A DNA stretch of 64,000 nt from Gilliamella mensalis (GTDB lineage: Bacteria > Pseudomonadota > Gammaproteobacteria > Enterobacterales > Orbaceae), in assembly GCF_900103085.1 (NCBI RefSeq), contig NZ_FMWR01000014.1, positions 124,001 to 188,000 on the forward strand, written 5' to 3'. Numbering within the stretch: position 1 is the first letter of the stretch; each line of letters begins with the position of its first letter. The notes beneath the pieces were generated by a model that did not search any database, was not told the DNA's origin, and was given only the letters and a program-made list of their open reading frames with translations. Position numbers and translations under genes: made by a program. This document shows positions 9,557 to 18,687 of the stretch, piece by piece.

Positions 9557-10408
9557 ATGAAGAAAAATTTTTTCGCAAAATTAGGACTATTTTTATTCAT
9601 TTTCGGCTTTAACAGCTTTATTAATTTAAGCTTTGCGAATGAAAGAATTGTTATTGCTGGAGGCTCTTTAACTGAGATCGTTTTTGCCCTTGGGGCAGGC
9701 GATCAGGTTGTTGGTGTAGACAAAACAAGTAATTATCCTAGTAAAGCCAAACAGCTTCCCCAAATTGGTTATTGGAAATTGTTAAATATTGAAGGAATCT
9801 TATCGCTTAAACCCTCGTTATTTATTACATTAAGTGATGCTGAGCCTGATAACATCATAAGCCAAGTTACTCAAGCTAAAGTTGATGTTTTATCGTTACA
9901 ACGAGTACCGGGAACGACCGAATTACTTTATGCTAATATTGAGAAAATTGCCGACAAATTAAATAAACAACCACAAGGGCAACAGTTAATCAACAAAATA
10001 AAAACCAACCTAACAAAAATTCAAGAAAAAATCAGCAATCACCCTAATAAGCTAAAAGTCCTTTTTTTAATGAGCATGGGTGGAACGAATTCGGTCGCAG
10101 GTAAAAATACCACCGCCGATGCCCTCATCACTATCGCAGGGGGGGAAAATCTTGCCAAACATACAAGCTACAAAACCTATACGGCGGAATCCCTAATTGT
10201 CATGAATCCTGAAATTATTGTATTAAACAAACACTCAATTGAACAATTAGGTGGAATGGAAAAATTAAATACTATTGCAGGAATAACAGAAACATCGGCT
10301 TATAAAAATCACCGCATTATTGCCATTGACGATAGCTATCTTTTTGGTATTGGACCAAGAGTTGACGAAGTTGCCCAAATACTTTATCAACATTTTTATC
10401 CTCAATAA
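9557..10408 (+). CDS. hmuT: Periplasmic heme-binding protein HmuT/ChuT
   Basis: 283 aa. Signal peptide: MKK, a hydrophobic core to about residue 24, predicted cleavage near FANE. The mature part begins ERIVIAGGSLTEIVFALGAG, typical of cluster A-III metal-chelate/heme binding proteins. GVDKTSNYP and IGYWKLLNIEGILSLKPSL match the HmuT family. Shuttles heme from the outer-membrane receptor to HmuUV. AGGA 8 nt before the ATG supports the start. Divergent from the other ABC genes but controlled by its own Fur box; followed by the receptor gene after 106 nt (counting to the preferred receptor start). Confidence 0.93.
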   Translation: MKKNFFAKLGLFLFIFGFNSFINLSFANERIVIAGGSLTEIVFALGAGDQVVGVDKTSNYPSKAKQLPQIGYWKLLNIEGILSLKPSLFITLSDAEPDNIISQVTQAKVDVLSLQRVPGTTELLYANIEKIADKLNKQPQGQQLINKIKTNLTKIQEKISNHPNKLKVLFLMSMGGTNSVAGKNTTADALITIAGGENLAKHTSYKTYTAESLIVMNPEIIVLNKHSIEQLGGMEKLNTIAGITETSAYKNHRIIAIDDSYLFGIGPRVDEVAQILYQHFYPQ

Positions 10409-10514
10409 TATTGGATAACTAATTTGTAACATAATAATTATATTTAATTTATAACAATTTTAAGCGAAGCAATTGAAGCGTATTATTTAATTTATTATGT
10501 TTGAAAGGAATAAA

Positions 10515-12818
10515 ATGCTTAACTTTACTCATTTAAAAAAAACTAGCACATTGGCTTTAAGCTTGTCCTTTATCATGCCCGCAATCGCAGCAGAAAATAA
10601 TGATAAAGAAAAGTACAATGACGTTATGACAGTCACTGCACACGAAGCAACAAAAAAAACCGGCACTACTACCGAAATTTCTGAACAAGAAATCAGACGC
10701 GATGGCGGAACCAATTTTGGCACACTTATGCGCTATCAACCGCTTATTTCAGCGCCGGGGAACATTTCAGGATCTGGCAGTGGTAAAAGTAGTTGGGATC
10801 GCGGTGGATTTACTGGCTATAACATTCGCGGTTTAGATGCCAACCGAGTTTCCATCGACATTGACGGCATGCCCTTACCCATCGCACAAGGACGCGTCAA
10901 CTCAGTAGGTCGAGCTGGATTTGGTACTTACGGCATTGGGCGTGATTATATTGATACCTACATGTACAACAAAGTCGATATCCAATCAGGTGCAACATCC
11001 GTTAGTAATGCTAACAATGCATTAGGAGGATCGGTATCATTCCAAACCAAAACTGCAAGTTACTACCTATACCCTGGCCAAACAAGCTATTTTGGCTTCC
11101 AAAACAATTATGACAGTACCGATAGAAGTTACCATCAAGGATTAACCATAGCAGGTGGTGATGATTACCTTAATGGCATTCTTGTATTAAGTCGTCGTGA
11201 TGGTCAGCAAGGTCGCAATCATGGTGATTCAATCAACAATTACCCAGAAAATTGGCATTCAAATTCAATATTGGCTGGATTCGGATGGCAAATGAATGAT
11301 GAACATTTACTTAATACCACTGCTGATTACAACGGCAAAACCAAAAATTCACATTACGACACATGGGATAAATATGGTAAAAAAATCGAATCCTTTGATC
11401 ACCAAAGAAGCAAAAATAACCGTTTTAATCTAGCCATCAAAGATCAATGGAAACCAACCAACATTAGCTGGATTGATAGCTTAACCACCCAACTCAATTA
11501 TCAACAAACTCACGTTTACGATAATACAGACTTAAAACACACATCTAGAGGCAATTTCAACACACAAACACACTACAACACCAAGGCTTATAACTTTATT
11601 ACAACCCTCTTAAAAAATTATGAAAATCAAAAAATCAGTGCGGGTTTAAATGCAAAATGGAGCAAAGATGAATCACCATTTTACACATCGGCAAAATCAC
11701 AATATGGAAGAATCTTTCCGGATGGCGATTACACCAAGCCTCAAGCTGATAGCCGTAGTTATCAATTAGGTGGATTTGTTGAAGATCGTATTAGCTTTAA
11801 CGTCAATAACAGCAATAACTTCTATTTGGTCCCAGGAGCAAGAGCAATATACCAAAACACCAAACCGCGTCATCTTGAAAACATGAGTGTAACAAACATA
11901 AACTCAAGTCAACTTGGCAAACAGTACAACGGCAATAGTGATTTTAAAATATTACCATCCATGTCATTAATGTATGACATCACCCCAAATATGACCACTT
12001 ACTTACAATACAAACGTGGCGCACAAATGCCAAATCAAAACCAATTATATGGTTCATATTTAGCGCATAGCCAAATGTATGTACTCGTGGGTGATTCTAA
12101 TCTAAAAACCGAAACCAGTGATAATTTTGAATTAGGACTAAAAGGACAACCAACGGCAGGCATTACATTATCAACGGCAGCTTTTTATAATAAATACAAA
12201 AACTTCATTGCTTATTCTCGTTACAAAAAGAATTTTGTCGGAACAGGTAACCGTATCGTTTATCAATCGGAAAACCGAGATAAAGCCTACATTTACGGTG
12301 CCGAACTCAGCAGTGAATTTAATATAGGCACATGGTTTGAATCTATAAACGGTTTAAGCGCAAGACTTGCTATCGGCTACAACCAAGGTAAATCAAAATC
12401 TAGCTATCTAGGCGACAAATATATCGAAATGGACACCATATCACCATTAAAAAGCATCATTGGTCTAGCATGGGATGACCCTAACAAATACTATGGTTTC
12501 GCATTGACCACAACCTTCCAAAAAGGCAAAAAAACAGACGGCACAACGCGTGAAACCTACAACAATGACGGTAAGCCAATCAAAGATTCAACCGATGACT
12601 ATTTTAGAATTGCAGGACATGGAATTGTTGATTTAACAGGTTATATCAATATCACTAAAAACGTAAAATTAAGCGGTGGTATTTATAATCTGACCGACCA
12701 AAAATACTGGGATTACCTAAGTAATAATAAACTATACAAAACATCAAATTACAAATATCTAGAAATGTTTACCGCACCGGGTAGAACATTCCAATTAGGT
12801 ATGGATATTGATTTTTAA
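10515..12818 (+). CDS. TonB-dependent heme/hemoprotein outer-membrane receptor
   Basis: 767 aa from the ATG at 10515, preceded by AAGGA at good distance; an upstream in-frame ATG (10497) lacks this. Signal peptide to about residue 26 (MPAIAAEN). A TonB box-like DVMTVTA comes next, then a plug domain (RGLDANRVSIDIDGMPLP, NNALGGSVSF) and a 22-strand-type barrel ending in the aromatic terminus GMDIDF. The heme receptor FRAP/NPNL region appears in altered form (KRGAQMPNQNQLYG, then GDSNLKTETS). Together with the Fur-controlled heme genes this makes heme or hemoprotein the likely ligand. Whether it is ChuA-, HasR- or Hmb-like cannot be settled by eye, so no symbol is given. Confidence 0.88.
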   Translation: MLNFTHLKKTSTLALSLSFIMPAIAAENNDKEKYNDVMTVTAHEATKKTGTTTEISEQEIRRDGGTNFGTLMRYQPLISAPGNISGSGSGKSSWDRGGFTGYNIRGLDANRVSIDIDGMPLPIAQGRVNSVGRAGFGTYGIGRDYIDTYMYNKVDIQSGATSVSNANNALGGSVSFQTKTASYYLYPGQTSYFGFQNNYDSTDRSYHQGLTIAGGDDYLNGILVLSRRDGQQGRNHGDSINNYPENWHSNSILAGFGWQMNDEHLLNTTADYNGKTKNSHYDTWDKYGKKIESFDHQRSKNNRFNLAIKDQWKPTNISWIDSLTTQLNYQQTHVYDNTDLKHTSRGNFNTQTHYNTKAYNFITTLLKNYENQKISAGLNAKWSKDESPFYTSAKSQYGRIFPDGDYTKPQADSRSYQLGGFVEDRISFNVNNSNNFYLVPGARAIYQNTKPRHLENMSVTNINSSQLGKQYNGNSDFKILPSMSLMYDITPNMTTYLQYKRGAQMPNQNQLYGSYLAHSQMYVLVGDSNLKTETSDNFELGLKGQPTAGITLSTAAFYNKYKNFIAYSRYKKNFVGTGNRIVYQSENRDKAYIYGAELSSEFNIGTWFESINGLSARLAIGYNQGKSKSSYLGDKYIEMDTISPLKSIIGLAWDDPNKYYGFALTTTFQKGKKTDGTTRETYNNDGKPIKDSTDDYFRIAGHGIVDLTGYINITKNVKLSGGIYNLTDQKYWDYLSNNKLYKTSNYKYLEMFTAPGRTFQLGMDIDF

Positions 12819-12850
12819 TTGTAAATCAAAAATGATGTGTTGTTTTGGAT

Positions 12851-12873
12851 CAACCCGTTTAGACGGGTTGTTT
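12851..12873 (+). terminator. Terminator after the heme receptor
   Basis: Perfect 8-bp stem CAACCCGT/ACGGGTTG with a TTAG loop, followed by TTT, 33 nt after the receptor stop codon. Ends the hmuT-receptor transcript. Confidence 0.8.
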
Positions 12874-13773
12874 CCCGTAAAAAACGTCAGGTGTAGTGCT
12901 GATTTTATTTTTTATTGTAAATGATAATTCACCACATATTTGTATGTGATTCAAACTCAATCTGACAAATGCTAATGATTCATCTGCTTAAAATATGTAT
13001 GTTCTTTTATTGATTTTTTTCGGCTTATTTCCTAAGTAACCGGTTCACTCCTTGTTCATACAGCTTATGAAGTGATTATAGCTGCTCATTACTACAGATT
13101 TGTTAATGTTTCCTAAATGTTTAGCTATCACAAAAATCTCTAATTGAGGTTTGATGAGGTTTGTAGTTTTATTTATTTCAGACACTCTTTTTAGGTACTT
13201 CAGAGATAGATTTAGTGCAAATTATTGCATTTTTAATAAAGATCTAGTATCACCTAACAGTTTTATCAATATTTACGCTATAAATTGGTTTTGCATCTTC
13301 AAAAATTAAACTGATGTAAATTACATCATGATTAATAGTCGTTAATTAAATTCCTAATACTACTTGACATTCTACCATGCTCAATAATGTAATAAATGTT
13401 TAGTTCAGATAATTAATGCTTGCTGTATCATTAATAAAGCAATATTTATAACATATTGTTTTTTGGAATATCGAATCACTTTATTTTTGATACCTTGTTT
13501 ATACCACCTATTTTTATACAATTGCTGTTAGCTAAAAGTATTTGACTGACAAGAAATTATAGTTTTTTTTAATTACAACAATACACAATAAAGAGAGCTA
13601 TCAGCACGAACTCATTTCTCTATGATATAATAAGCCATACATCATTTTCCTTAAATTATTTCGCCCTATCGGCTGAAGCCTATGTGGGATTATAATAATG
13701 AAAAAATATAATAAAATAAGCAAAATAACATTTATTCAAAACGACTAAAAACGCTGTAAACACTGGTATATTC
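12874..13773. other. Long AT-rich intergenic region before dusA
   Basis: 900 nt without a gene I can support. Reading frames are short and lack ribosome-binding sites; the longest plausible one near 13698 is only 16 codons. It contains one perfect 17-nt palindrome (13312-13328). It may be a decayed gene, but no protein similarity can be recognised. Confidence 0.5.
13312..13328. promoter_or_regulatory. Perfect palindrome, possible operator
   Basis: TGATGTAAATTACATCA is an exact 8-1-8 inverted repeat in a region without genes, 446 nt before dusA. It has the size and symmetry of a dimeric repressor site but does not match the Fur, CRP, FNR or Zur consensus sequences I know. Could also be chance in AT-rich DNA. 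Confidence 0.35.
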
Positions 13774-14736
13774 ATGAATTCAAAAAAAAATAAATTTTCC
13801 ATAGCCCCAATGCTTGATTGGACAGATAAGCATTGTCGTTATTTTCATCGAATTTTAACCAAACAAACATTGCTCTATACCGAAATGGTGACCACTGGTG
13901 CAATTTTATTTGGAAAAGGTGATTATTTAGCTTTCAATAATGAAGAGCATCCAGTTAGCTTACAATTAGGTGGTAGCGATCCCAAAGCATTAGCGCAATG
14001 TGCAAAATTAGCACAAGAACGTGGTTATGACGAAATTAATTTAAATGTGGGTTGTCCATCCGATCGCGTACAAAATGGTATGTTTGGTGCTTGTTTAATG
14101 GGTAAGGCTGATTTGGTGGCTAACAGTATTGCACTGATGCAAGATCAGGTTGATATTCCAGTCACGGTAAAAACACGAATTGGTATTGATGATTTAGATA
14201 GCTATGATTTTTTGTGTCAATTTATCGAAAAACTGATGCCTTATACCAAAACATTTATTGTTCATGCGCGCAAAGCGTGGTTATCAGGATTAAGCCCAAA
14301 GGAAAATCGCGAAGTCCCTCCGCTGGACTATGATCGTGTTTATAAACTCAAACAAGATTATCCCGATTTAACGATAGCCATTAATGGCGGTATTAAAACA
14401 ATTGATGAAATAAAACACCACTTGAAGTATGTTGATGGTGTCATGATAGGACGAGAAGCATATCAAAATCCACTGTTACTTACAGAAATTGATACGAAAA
14501 TTTTTGGTACACATACTCCCATCATCGATCCACTATCTGCTATTCGTGCACTTTACCCTTATATTGAACAACAGCTAATGAAAGGCGCACAACTTAACCA
14601 TATCATGCGCCATACATTAGGTATATTTAATGGACGTAAAGGGGCAAGGCAATGGCGACGTTATCTTAGCGAAAATGCCCACAAACAAGGTGCTGGGGTC
14701 GAGGTAGTTGAACAGGCTTTAACATTCATCCAATAA
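13774..14736 (+). CDS. dusA: tRNA-dihydrouridine synthase A
   Basis: 320 aa FMN-dependent TIM-barrel enzyme that reduces uridines in the tRNA D-loop. Starts with the family [11 protein letters not shown] flavin-binding segment. Catalytic Cys94 lies in [33 protein letters not shown] and [20 protein letters not shown] are DusA-specific, as is the C-terminal [20 protein letters not shown]. Length fits DusA. No clear Shine-Dalgarno is seen before the ATG. Single gene followed by rep. Confidence 0.95.
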   Translation: MNSKKNKFSIAPMLDWTDKHCRYFHRILTKQTLLYTEMVTTGAILFGKGDYLAFNNEEHPVSLQLGGSDPKALAQCAKLAQERGYDEINLNVGCPSDRVQNGMFGACLMGKADLVANSIALMQDQVDIPVTVKTRIGIDDLDSYDFLCQFIEKLMPYTKTFIVHARKAWLSGLSPKENREVPPLDYDRVYKLKQDYPDLTIAINGGIKTIDEIKHHLKYVDGVMIGREAYQNPLLLTEIDTKIFGTHTPIIDPLSAIRALYPYIEQQLMKGAQLNHIMRHTLGIFNGRKGARQWRRYLSENAHKQGAGVEVVEQALTFIQ

Positions 14737-14790
14737 TATTTTTCCATATAGCAATTATCCCCCAGTTAATAATGGTGCTAATTGCACGTA

Positions 14791-14814
14791 GCTAGTATAT
14801 CGTTATATACTAGC
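14791..14814 (+). terminator. Perfect hairpin between dusA and rep
   Basis: Ten-bp perfect stem GCTAGTATAT/ATATACTAGC with a CGTT loop, 54 nt after the dusA stop and 27 nt before the rep start. The following bases (CCACAATTTTCTT) give only a weak T-tract, so it may be a poor terminator or a structured rep leader. Confidence 0.45.
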
Positions 14815-14841
14815 CCACAATTTTCTTAATGGTTTTATTCT

Positions 14842-16857
14842 GTGCGTTTAAATTCAAGTCAACAAAAAGCGGTTGAATATGTTTCAGGACCTTGCCTGGT
14901 TTTAGCCGGAGCCGGTTCTGGAAAAACTCGGGTTATTATCAACAAAATTGCGTATTTAATTCGCGTTAAAGAATATTTGCCACGCCATATAATTGCAGTA
15001 ACGTTTACCAATAAAGCTGCACGCGAAATGAAAGAACGTATTGCCCAATCGCTCAGTAAGCAAGAGGCAAGAGGGCTTAAAATCTCAACATTCCATACGC
15101 TTGGTTTAGATATTGTTCGCCGAGAGTACAAGCATCTAGGCATTAAATCCAATTTCTCACTATTTGATGATCATGATCAAACCGCATTACTTAAAGAACT
15201 CACTCATCAATGGTTAGAAGGTGATAAAGATCTGATTAATCAATTACGCTCAACAATTTCAAATTGGAAGAATGACATTGTTGATTCAACTATTGCAATG
15301 GCTAGTGCGCAAACTAACAAAGAAAAGCTATTTGCTCACTGTTATCAACTGTATGAAAAACAATTAAAAGCTTGCAGCATTTTAGATTTTGATGATCTTA
15401 TTTTATTGCCTACACTTTTATTAAAAAATAACGAAGAAGTCCGCGAAAAATGGCAAAACAGAGTCCGTTACTTGCTAGTTGATGAATATCAAGACACAAA
15501 TACAAGTCAGTACGAATTTATCAAATTACTGGTTGGTAATCGAGCAAAATTTACCGTCGTTGGTGATGATGATCAATCAATCTATTCTTGGCGAGGTGCA
15601 CGACCACAAAATTTAGTCTTACTCAAGCAAGATTTTCCTACATTAGAAGTCATCAAACTAGAACAAAATTATCGTTCATCGGGTAGAATTTTAAAAGTTG
15701 CGAATATTTTAATCGAAAATAATCCACATATCTTTGAAAAAAAACTGTTTTCAGAACTGGGCTATGGCGAAGTGTTAAAAGTCGTTTCTGCTGATAGTGA
15801 AGAGCACGAAGCCGAAAAGGTCATTAATGATCTTATTGGTCATCGCTTTGCGCATAATAGCCAATATGGTCAATATGCTATTTTATATCGTGGTAATCAT
15901 CAGGCACGACTAATTGAAAAGATGTTAATGCAATATCGCATACCGTATCGAATCTCCGGTGGAACGTCATTTTTTGCACGAATTGAAATTAAAGACTTAA
16001 TGGCGTATTTGCGGTTATTAACTAATCCTGATGATGATAATGCATTTATTCGCATTATCAACACACCAAAACGAGAAATCGGCCCTGCAACTATTCAAAA
16101 ACTAGGTGAATGGGCAAGTCATCGGGGGGTGAGTTTATATCAAGCAAGTCATGATATGGGCTTAACCCAATTGTTTTCTGGCAAGCGTATGGAATCGTTA
16201 CAAACATTCATAAATTGGTTTGATATACTTATTAAGAAAGCTCATCTTGAACCGATGGAGGCAATTTATGAACTTCTACATGGTATTCATTATGAAAGCT
16301 GGATTTATGAAACATCATCATCTCCAGTAGCGGGACAAATGCGCATGCGCAATATAGAACAATTGGTCAGTTGGCTAAATGATATGTTGCAAGGTGATGA
16401 TATTGATGAGGCTATGACGCTTGAACAAGCTGTAGCTAGGTTTACTTTGCGTGATATGTTAGAACGTAATGAGACCGAAGAAGAGCTAGATCAAGTTCAA
16501 CTGATGACACTACATGCATCGAAAGGATTAGAGTTTCCTTATGTCTATTTAATTGGCATGTCCGAAGGTTTATTACCTCATCAAACCAGCATCGATGAAG
16601 ATAATATTGAAGAAGAGCGCCGCTTAGCTTATGTTGGCATTACGCGAGCACAACGCGAATTGACCTTTTCATTTAGTCGTCAACGTAAACAGTTTGGCGA
16701 AACACTGCAAGTTGAACCAAGCCGATTTTTATTAGAGCTTCCACAAGACGACTTAGCCTGGCAAGATCAGCGCAATCAATTATCACCCGAAAAAAAAATG
16801 CAACAAGGACAAAGCCGTCTAGCCATGCTAAAAGCACAAATAGCCAAGGCTAAATAA
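14842..16857 (+). CDS. rep: ATP-dependent DNA helicase Rep
   Basis: 671 aa, E. coli Rep has 673. SF1A 3'-5' helicase that helps replication forks pass bound proteins. Motif I GAGSGKT at 23-29, [13 protein letters not shown] (Ia), VDEYQDTN (II), [14 protein letters not shown] (III), LEQNYRSS (IV), [20 protein letters not shown] (V), [12 protein letters not shown] (VI). The start is GTG at 14842; the resulting N-terminus [13 protein letters not shown] is the same as in known Rep proteins, which supports it. Confidence 0.96.
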   Translation: MRLNSSQQKAVEYVSGPCLVLAGAGSGKTRVIINKIAYLIRVKEYLPRHIIAVTFTNKAAREMKERIAQSLSKQEARGLKISTFHTLGLDIVRREYKHLGIKSNFSLFDDHDQTALLKELTHQWLEGDKDLINQLRSTISNWKNDIVDSTIAMASAQTNKEKLFAHCYQLYEKQLKACSILDFDDLILLPTLLLKNNEEVREKWQNRVRYLLVDEYQDTNTSQYEFIKLLVGNRAKFTVVGDDDQSIYSWRGARPQNLVLLKQDFPTLEVIKLEQNYRSSGRILKVANILIENNPHIFEKKLFSELGYGEVLKVVSADSEEHEAEKVINDLIGHRFAHNSQYGQYAILYRGNHQARLIEKMLMQYRIPYRISGGTSFFARIEIKDLMAYLRLLTNPDDDNAFIRIINTPKREIGPATIQKLGEWASHRGVSLYQASHDMGLTQLFSGKRMESLQTFINWFDILIKKAHLEPMEAIYELLHGIHYESWIYETSSSPVAGQMRMRNIEQLVSWLNDMLQGDDIDEAMTLEQAVARFTLRDMLERNETEEELDQVQLMTLHASKGLEFPYVYLIGMSEGLLPHQTSIDEDNIEEERRLAYVGITRAQRELTFSFSRQRKQFGETLQVEPSRFLLELPQDDLAWQDQRNQLSPEKKMQQGQSRLAMLKAQIAKAK

Positions 16858-17066
16858 CAAATATTCATCACTATTATGTGATACATAATAAAACATCGAA
16901 TTTATAATAAGTGCAAATTAATTCTCAAGCAAAGCTACCTTGTAAAAAATAGGATAAATAGCTTTTAAAGATGGTAAGTTGTTTATGTTTGTTACCAAAA
17001 TGAAAATAATAAAAATCTAAATTGATGATATTTTAACAATCTAATGCAATAAACCATTAAAAATCA

Positions 17067-17094
17067 TTGACGGATTGAAATAGCTTTATATAAT
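17067..17094 (+). promoter_or_regulatory. Promoter of tRNA-Arg
   Basis: TTGACG (17067-17072) and TATAAT (17089-17094) are 16 bp apart, 31 nt before the first tRNA base. The bases after the -10 include GCG, a GC discriminator of the kind found at stable-RNA promoters. Confidence 0.75.
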
Positions 17095-17125
17095 ACTCTG
17101 CGTCTAATCAACAAATCCTATCTAA

Positions 17126-17202
17126 GTCTCCTTAGCTCAGCTGGATAGAGCAACGGCCTTCTAAGCCGTAGGTCACAGGTTCGAATCCTGTAGGGGACGC
17201 CA
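17126..17202 (+). tRNA. argU: tRNA-Arg (anticodon UCU), prophage attachment gene
   Basis: 77 nt including encoded CCA. Acceptor stem GTCTCCT pairs with AGGGGAC (one G-U); the D-arm AGCTCAGCTGGATAGAGC and T-arm ACAGGTTCGAATCCTGT are canonical. The anticodon arm ACGGC-CTTCTAA-GCCGT places TCT at 34-36, decoding AGA. The body matches enteric argU closely. Prophage 1 is inserted in its 3' half, and the phage-borne copy keeps the gene whole. A fragment remains at the other prophage end. Confidence 0.97.
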
Positions 17203-17218
17203 TTTAATCAACAAATTA
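17158..17218 (+). repeat. attL core of prophage 1
   Basis: 61 nt identical to 51256-51316. Identity starts exactly at the first base of the tRNA anticodon loop (position 32), runs through the CCA and 16 nt beyond, as is usual for tyrosine integrases using tRNA 3' halves. Confidence 0.95.
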
Positions 17219-17247
17219 AATTAATTTTTAGTATTGTATAAAAACTT

Positions 17248-17272
17248 AACTGCTTAAGTTACTGCTTAAGTT
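17248..17272 (+). promoter_or_regulatory. Candidate integrase arm-type sites, left end
   Basis: Two head-to-tail copies of ACTGCTTAAGTT with 12-bp period (17249-17260 and 17261-17272). The same tandem pair occurs at 51093-51117 by the integrase gene. Position inside both phage ends, outside the core, is that of arm-binding sites for the integrase N-terminal domain. Confidence 0.7.
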
Positions 17273-17335
17273 GGATTACAGCATTTGTACTTGTTGTATT
17301 AATAATCGTAACAAATAAATTCACTTTCGATCATC

Positions 17336-17590
17336 ATGATAACAATAAACTACACACTACCAATTCACATACGAATGACGCCCGAAGATTTCGAAATCGA
17401 GCTATCGGGCGAGTGCTACATTATCAACAGCGACGACGAGCACAATTTTGTGCTATATCAAACGCAGAAAACACTATATGATATCGCCGATTTTGTGATG
17501 TTGGATGACGCTGTTGAGTATTGTAAGTTGAAAATTGACAGTGTATTTGACTATCTAAATGTTATCGGTAGTCAAAACTGGCATTTCTAG
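17336..17590 (+). CDS. Unknown 84-aa protein at the prophage end (paralogue in prophage 2)
   Basis: 84 aa, acidic, no signal or membrane segment, function unknown. It is the only rightward gene at this end of the prophage, between attL and the fibre gene; its last 36 nt overlap the 3' end of the oppositely oriented fibre gene. A clear homologue with a nearly identical upstream stretch lies at 54962, at the matching end of prophage 2. No Shine-Dalgarno is obvious, but the sequence just before the ATG is conserved between copies, which supports the start. Placement next to an attachment site on the strand opposite to late genes is typical of genes expressed from the lysogen. Confidence 0.65.
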   Translation: MITINYTLPIHIRMTPEDFEIELSGECYIINSDDEHNFVLYQTQKTLYDIADFVMLDDAVEYCKLKIDSVFDYLNVIGSQNWHF

Positions 17591-18623
17591 ACGAATATCA
17601 ATCCATCTACCGTCAGTAATGTCAATCGGCTCACCGGCAACAATTTCGCACGATTTTGCGTTAAATTTTCTAGTGAATGTTTTTACTGTGATGACGTTAT
17701 TTTCATCAACTGAATACTCAGCGAATATTTTTTTGTTGCCGTTTGCACCCTCCGGCAGTTGAATGTACCAGCCAGTTTTTGCAAAACCCAAACTACCATG
17801 AATTTCATAATGACCAACATCAATGCGTGTAGCTGTTACGCCAGCAGCTAAATCATTAACTAAACCGCATCCTGATTTAGTAAAACCTTGCTCATCGGTA
17901 ACACTATCAGAACCAAATAAGCGAAGTATCGGCGATGCGGCTTTTAAAAATCCATTTGCATCAACTATTGAATTTGCCGCAGTGATCACCTCAAACCAGG
18001 ATTGTTTACCATTGTTTTTTGCATCTGTGCGAACAAAAATTCGCGGAATTTTACCTTGAACCACTGTCAGTTGCTCAACTTTCCATTTGAAGCTCGAACT
18101 AGGATATACAAGCAGACTTGCAATGCTGTCACCTTCAATTGGCAGGTCTGGAAATTGCGGCGTGCGAGCTTGATAAAACCCGCCTAGTAGATGTGCGCTA
18201 AAATCTTCTACAGTTGCACCAACCTGCCCACCAATACCATAATCTCCTATTTTTAGAGCTGACTCGCCTACGTTTTCAGCTGCTTTAACAGCCTGGTCGC
18301 GTGCGTCCATTATCTGCTTCAGTATGTCTGGCGTAATTTCGCTTTCATGGGGACGTAATAGAAAATCATTTAATGTGCCATCTTTTGAATCAGCAAAAAT
18401 CTGAACAGTGCCCAGTTGATTTTTTGCGCAATTGTTCATCAGCAAATAAACATCATAGTCACACGGTAATAAATTTAATTCGTAATGACCGTTATTTAGA
18501 TCAGTCTGAATATACGTGTTCTCAATTACGTTAAGTGTTGTTTTTTTTTGATTTAAAAACGAGCGTGCAGTTGTTAAGTGGTTGAGCTGCACCGTCTGTT
18601 AAAACACCTGATATTTTTGTCAT
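17555..18623 (-). CDS. Side-tail fibre protein, reading frame interrupted at an A9 run
   Basis: The natural start is the ATG at 18623 (GGAGAAAATT before it), giving MTKISGVLTDGAAQPLNNC, the usual phage tail fibre N-terminus (Pfam phage_tail_N). After 30 codons this frame stops. The rest of the family sequence (TLNVIENTYIQTD, later GTVQIFADSKDGTLNDFL, and a C-terminal fibre domain with SLGFAKTGWYIQLPEGANGN and DGRWIDIRLEMP) continues in another frame from about 18.54 kb to 17555. The frames meet at nine A's (18541-18549). One A fewer would give an intact 355-aa fibre. Could be a mutation, phase variation, transcriptional slippage or a sequencing error. Confidence 0.85.
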
Positions 18624-18646
18624 AATTTTCTCCAATTTTAGATAAT

Positions 18647-18666
18647 AAAAAACCGCAATTAAGCGG
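18647..18666 (-). terminator. Hairpin and T-run between gpJ and fibre gene
   Basis: On the reverse strand CCGC-TTAATT-GCGG is followed by TTTTTT, then the GGAGAAA ribosome site of the fibre gene. Would stop late transcripts not modified by an antiterminator. Confidence 0.7.
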
Positions 18667-18687
18667 CGTTGTTAGTAAATTGCAAAA

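Noticed and set aside
10409-10496. Third Fur box between hmuT and receptor
   Set aside because: The best stretch matches only about 10 of 14 consensus positions, expected by chance in such AT-rich DNA.
16872-16890. Terminator for rep
   Set aside because: TATTATGT-GAT-ACATAATA is a perfect but all-AT-rich stem without a T-run; termination is not supported.
18541-18549. -1 ribosomal frameshift joining the two fibre frames
   Set aside because: Counting codons shows a -1 slip leads to the third frame; restoration needs +1 or loss of one A, so only slippage or indel models remain.
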